Source of the DNA: an uncultured Micrococcus sp.
GTDB lineage: Bacteria > Actinomycetota > Actinomycetes > Actinomycetales > Micrococcaceae
Reading direction: 5' to 3'
Assembly (NCBI GenBank): GCA_946222435.1
Contig: CAMIOJ010000075.1
Span: 1 to 8,594 of the forward strand
DNA: 8,594 nt
Of this stretch, positions 7,348 through 8,594 are shown one piece after another. Both the position numbers and the translations under genes were made by a program. The notes under the pieces are model-generated. The model did not search any database and was not told the origin of the DNA. It saw only the letters and a list, made by a program, of their open reading frames with translations. Within the stretch, counting starts at the first letter, position 1. Every line of letters starts with the position of its first letter.

Positions 7348-7359
7348 TCGTCTCCTCTT
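7348..7359 (-). promoter_or_regulatory. Ribosome binding site deciding the UPF0182 start
   Basis: On the minus strand, AAGAGGAGACGA directly precedes GTG at 7347. Its GAGG core has normal spacing, while the ATG at 7431 follows CCGACACT with no purine-rich site. The same 12 bases read as codons would be Lys-Arg-Arg-Arg using AGG, AGA and CGA, which are avoided in the rest of this GC-rich window. Confidence 0.65.
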
Positions 7360-7448
7360 GATGCTGTCTGTCCCACCGGACGGCGGGACGGGTGCGTGGT
7401 CGTCGACGGTCCGCGACTGCGGATCCGCCATAGTGTCGGTGCGGGCCT

Positions 7449-7472
7449 GCCCGGCACGTCGTCCTGCCGGGC
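7449..7472 (-). other. Short hairpin between the protease and UPF0182 genes
   Basis: GCCCGGCA (7449-7456) pairs with TGCCGGGC (7465-7472), an 8-bp stem with an 8-base loop, 32 bases after the protease stop and upstream of UPF0182. A weaker ACCGT/ACGGT pair lies at 7477-7493. It may attenuate or process a shared transcript; no T-tract is present and no convincing separate UPF0182 promoter is visible. Confidence 0.35.
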
Positions 7473-7503
7473 CCCCACCGTCCTGGTCACGGTGCGGCCG
7501 TCC

Positions 7504-8559
7504 TCAGCCGCAGGTGCGCACCCCCTCGGGTGTGCGCCCCTCGGCCACGGCCTCCACCGTGGCCCGGGCCGTGGACAGCGTGTCCACGGCGTACACGGTC
7601 AGACCCTCGGGGACCCGACCGTCCAGATCTGCGCAGTTGTCCACCGGCGCGAGGAACGCCTCCGCCCCCGCCTCCCGGGCGCCGAGGACCTTCTGCGGGA
7701 TGCCGCCGATCGCACCGACGGCCCCGTCCGGGGTGATCGTGCCCGTGCCGGCGATGTGCCTGCCGCCGGTCAGGTCCCCCGGGGACAGCCGGTCCACGAT
7801 CGACAGGGCGAACATGAGGCCGGCGGAGGGGCCGCCGACGTCCTCCAGGGCGATGTCCACCTGCACGGGGAACTCGAAGCCCTGTTGGAGGTAGGCGCCC
7901 ATCAGCCAGCGGTCCGGGCCCCCCTCCGGCGCGGCGGCCACCGGCACGTCGAGGACCTGCTCGTCCCCGTCCCGGCGGACGGTCATGGGGACCGGGTCGC
8001 CGCCCGAGGCGTTCAGGACCCCCTTCAGCGCGGGGACGTCCGTGACGGGCTCGCCGTCGGCGTCGAGGATCTCGTCGCCGGTCTCCAGCGCGCCCTCCGC
8101 GGCGCTGCCTGGCGTGAACTCCTGCACGGTCAGCCGGGTGCGGTAGTCCACGCCGAGCTCGGTGAGCGCGGCGGCCGTGGCGATCTCCTGGGAGGAGGCC
8201 ATCGCGGCCGTGTTGCCGGCGCTGACCTCCTCGGAAGTGGTGCCGGTCGGATACACGAGCTCCCGCGGGAGCACATCCGCACCGGGGTCCAGCAGCGCTC
8301 CGAACAGGTCGGTGGCCGTCGTGGTGCCGGTGGGCGGGCCGCCGACCAGCACCGTGGTCATGTCCAGGCGCCCCTCGGAGCCGCCGTGGTCGTCCACCTG
8401 CGCGGTGTCCTCGTCCCCGGTCACCGTGAGCACCTCGTGGCCCTCGTAGGTGCCGAGCACGTCGATCGCGGGTCCGGGGCTCTCCACGATGTACGGCGTG
8501 GGGGCGGCCAGGGCGATCATCGCGCTGCCGGCGGCGATCCAGCCGGCCAGGCGAGGCAT
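7504..8559 (-). CDS. YlbL-like membrane-anchored PDZ/Lon-type (S16) serine protease
   Basis: The 351 residues from ATG 8559 show an N-terminal signal anchor (about 4-25) followed by the family signature TPYIVESPGPAIDVLG, a PDZ domain at about 143-208 (TPGSAAEGALETGDEILDADG), and a Lon-type protease domain at about 212-345. The catalytic pair is visible: Ser245 in GGPSAG and Lys290 in GIPQK, 45 residues apart as expected for the Ser-Lys dyad of S16 proteases. There is no AAA ATPase domain, so this is an ATP-independent extracytoplasmic protease. The length is typical of the family. The start is uncertain: the ATG has no Shine-Dalgarno site, and the frame stays open through the last 35 bases of the window (reading PVTTTAARPHR), which would add the basic residues usual before a signal anchor. 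The true start may lie beyond the edge. UPF0182 follows 156 bp after the stop, a pairing also seen in mycobacteria. Confidence 0.92.
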   Translation of the reverse strand: MPRLAGWIAAGSAMIALAAPTPYIVESPGPAIDVLGTYEGHEVLTVTGDEDTAQVDDHGGSEGRLDMTTVLVGGPPTGTTTATDLFGALLDPGADVLPRELVYPTGTTSEEVSAGNTAAMASSQEIATAAALTELGVDYRTRLTVQEFTPGSAAEGALETGDEILDADGEPVTDVPALKGVLNASGGDPVPMTVRRDGDEQVLDVPVAAAPEGGPDRWLMGAYLQQGFEFPVQVDIALEDVGGPSAGLMFALSIVDRLSPGDLTGGRHIAGTGTITPDGAVGAIGGIPQKVLGAREAGAEAFLAPVDNCADLDGRVPEGLTVYAVDTLSTARATVEAVAEGRTPEGVRTCG

Positions 8560-8594
8560 CCGATGTGGGCGGGCGGCCGTCGTCGTGACGGGGG

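Overview
The window comes from a very GC-rich actinobacterial chromosome. GC-ending codons dominate, starts are ATG or GTG behind purine-rich Shine-Dalgarno sites, promoters look like TAGACT/TTGACA types, and the tRNA has no encoded CCA. The gene set (TPM-domain protein, PspA, UPF0182, YlbL-like PDZ/Lon protease) and protein style suggest the Micrococcaceae (Micrococcus, Kocuria or Arthrobacter relatives). The genus is an inference; nothing here proves it.

Layout. Bases 1-186 (minus strand) hold the first 62 codons of a membrane-anchored protein that runs off the left edge. A 335-bp divergent intergenic region (187-521) follows, with a good plus-strand promoter at 410-439. Two plus-strand genes come next: a 721-residue TPM-domain membrane protein with a long cytoplasmic coiled coil and a Gly/Phe-rich tail (522-2687), and a PspA/IM30-family protein (2855-3670). 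A 15-bp hairpin terminator (3717-3752) and a second hairpin (3813-3844) separate them from the minus-strand half. That half contains an initiator tRNA-fMet gene (3850-3923) with its own promoter (3936-3964), a UPF0182-family seven-helix membrane protein (4099-7347) followed by a nested hairpin terminator (4027-4079), and upstream of it a YlbL-like PDZ/Lon-type serine protease (7504-8559 or beyond the right edge).

How the genes fit together. Almost every protein acts at the cell envelope: a probable exported or anchored protein, a TPM sensor-like protein, the membrane-repair protein PspA, a large polytopic protein and a membrane-anchored protease. The two gene pairs (TPM protein with PspA; YlbL-like protease with UPF0182) are tail to tail around the tRNA gene. 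The most interesting lead is the TPM-transmembrane-coiled-coil protein directly upstream of pspA. It could be a membrane partner for PspA in a lineage without obvious PspB/PspC here, but this is a hypothesis from domain order and gene order. No CRISPR array, insertion sequence, phage gene or clearly novel defence system is visible.
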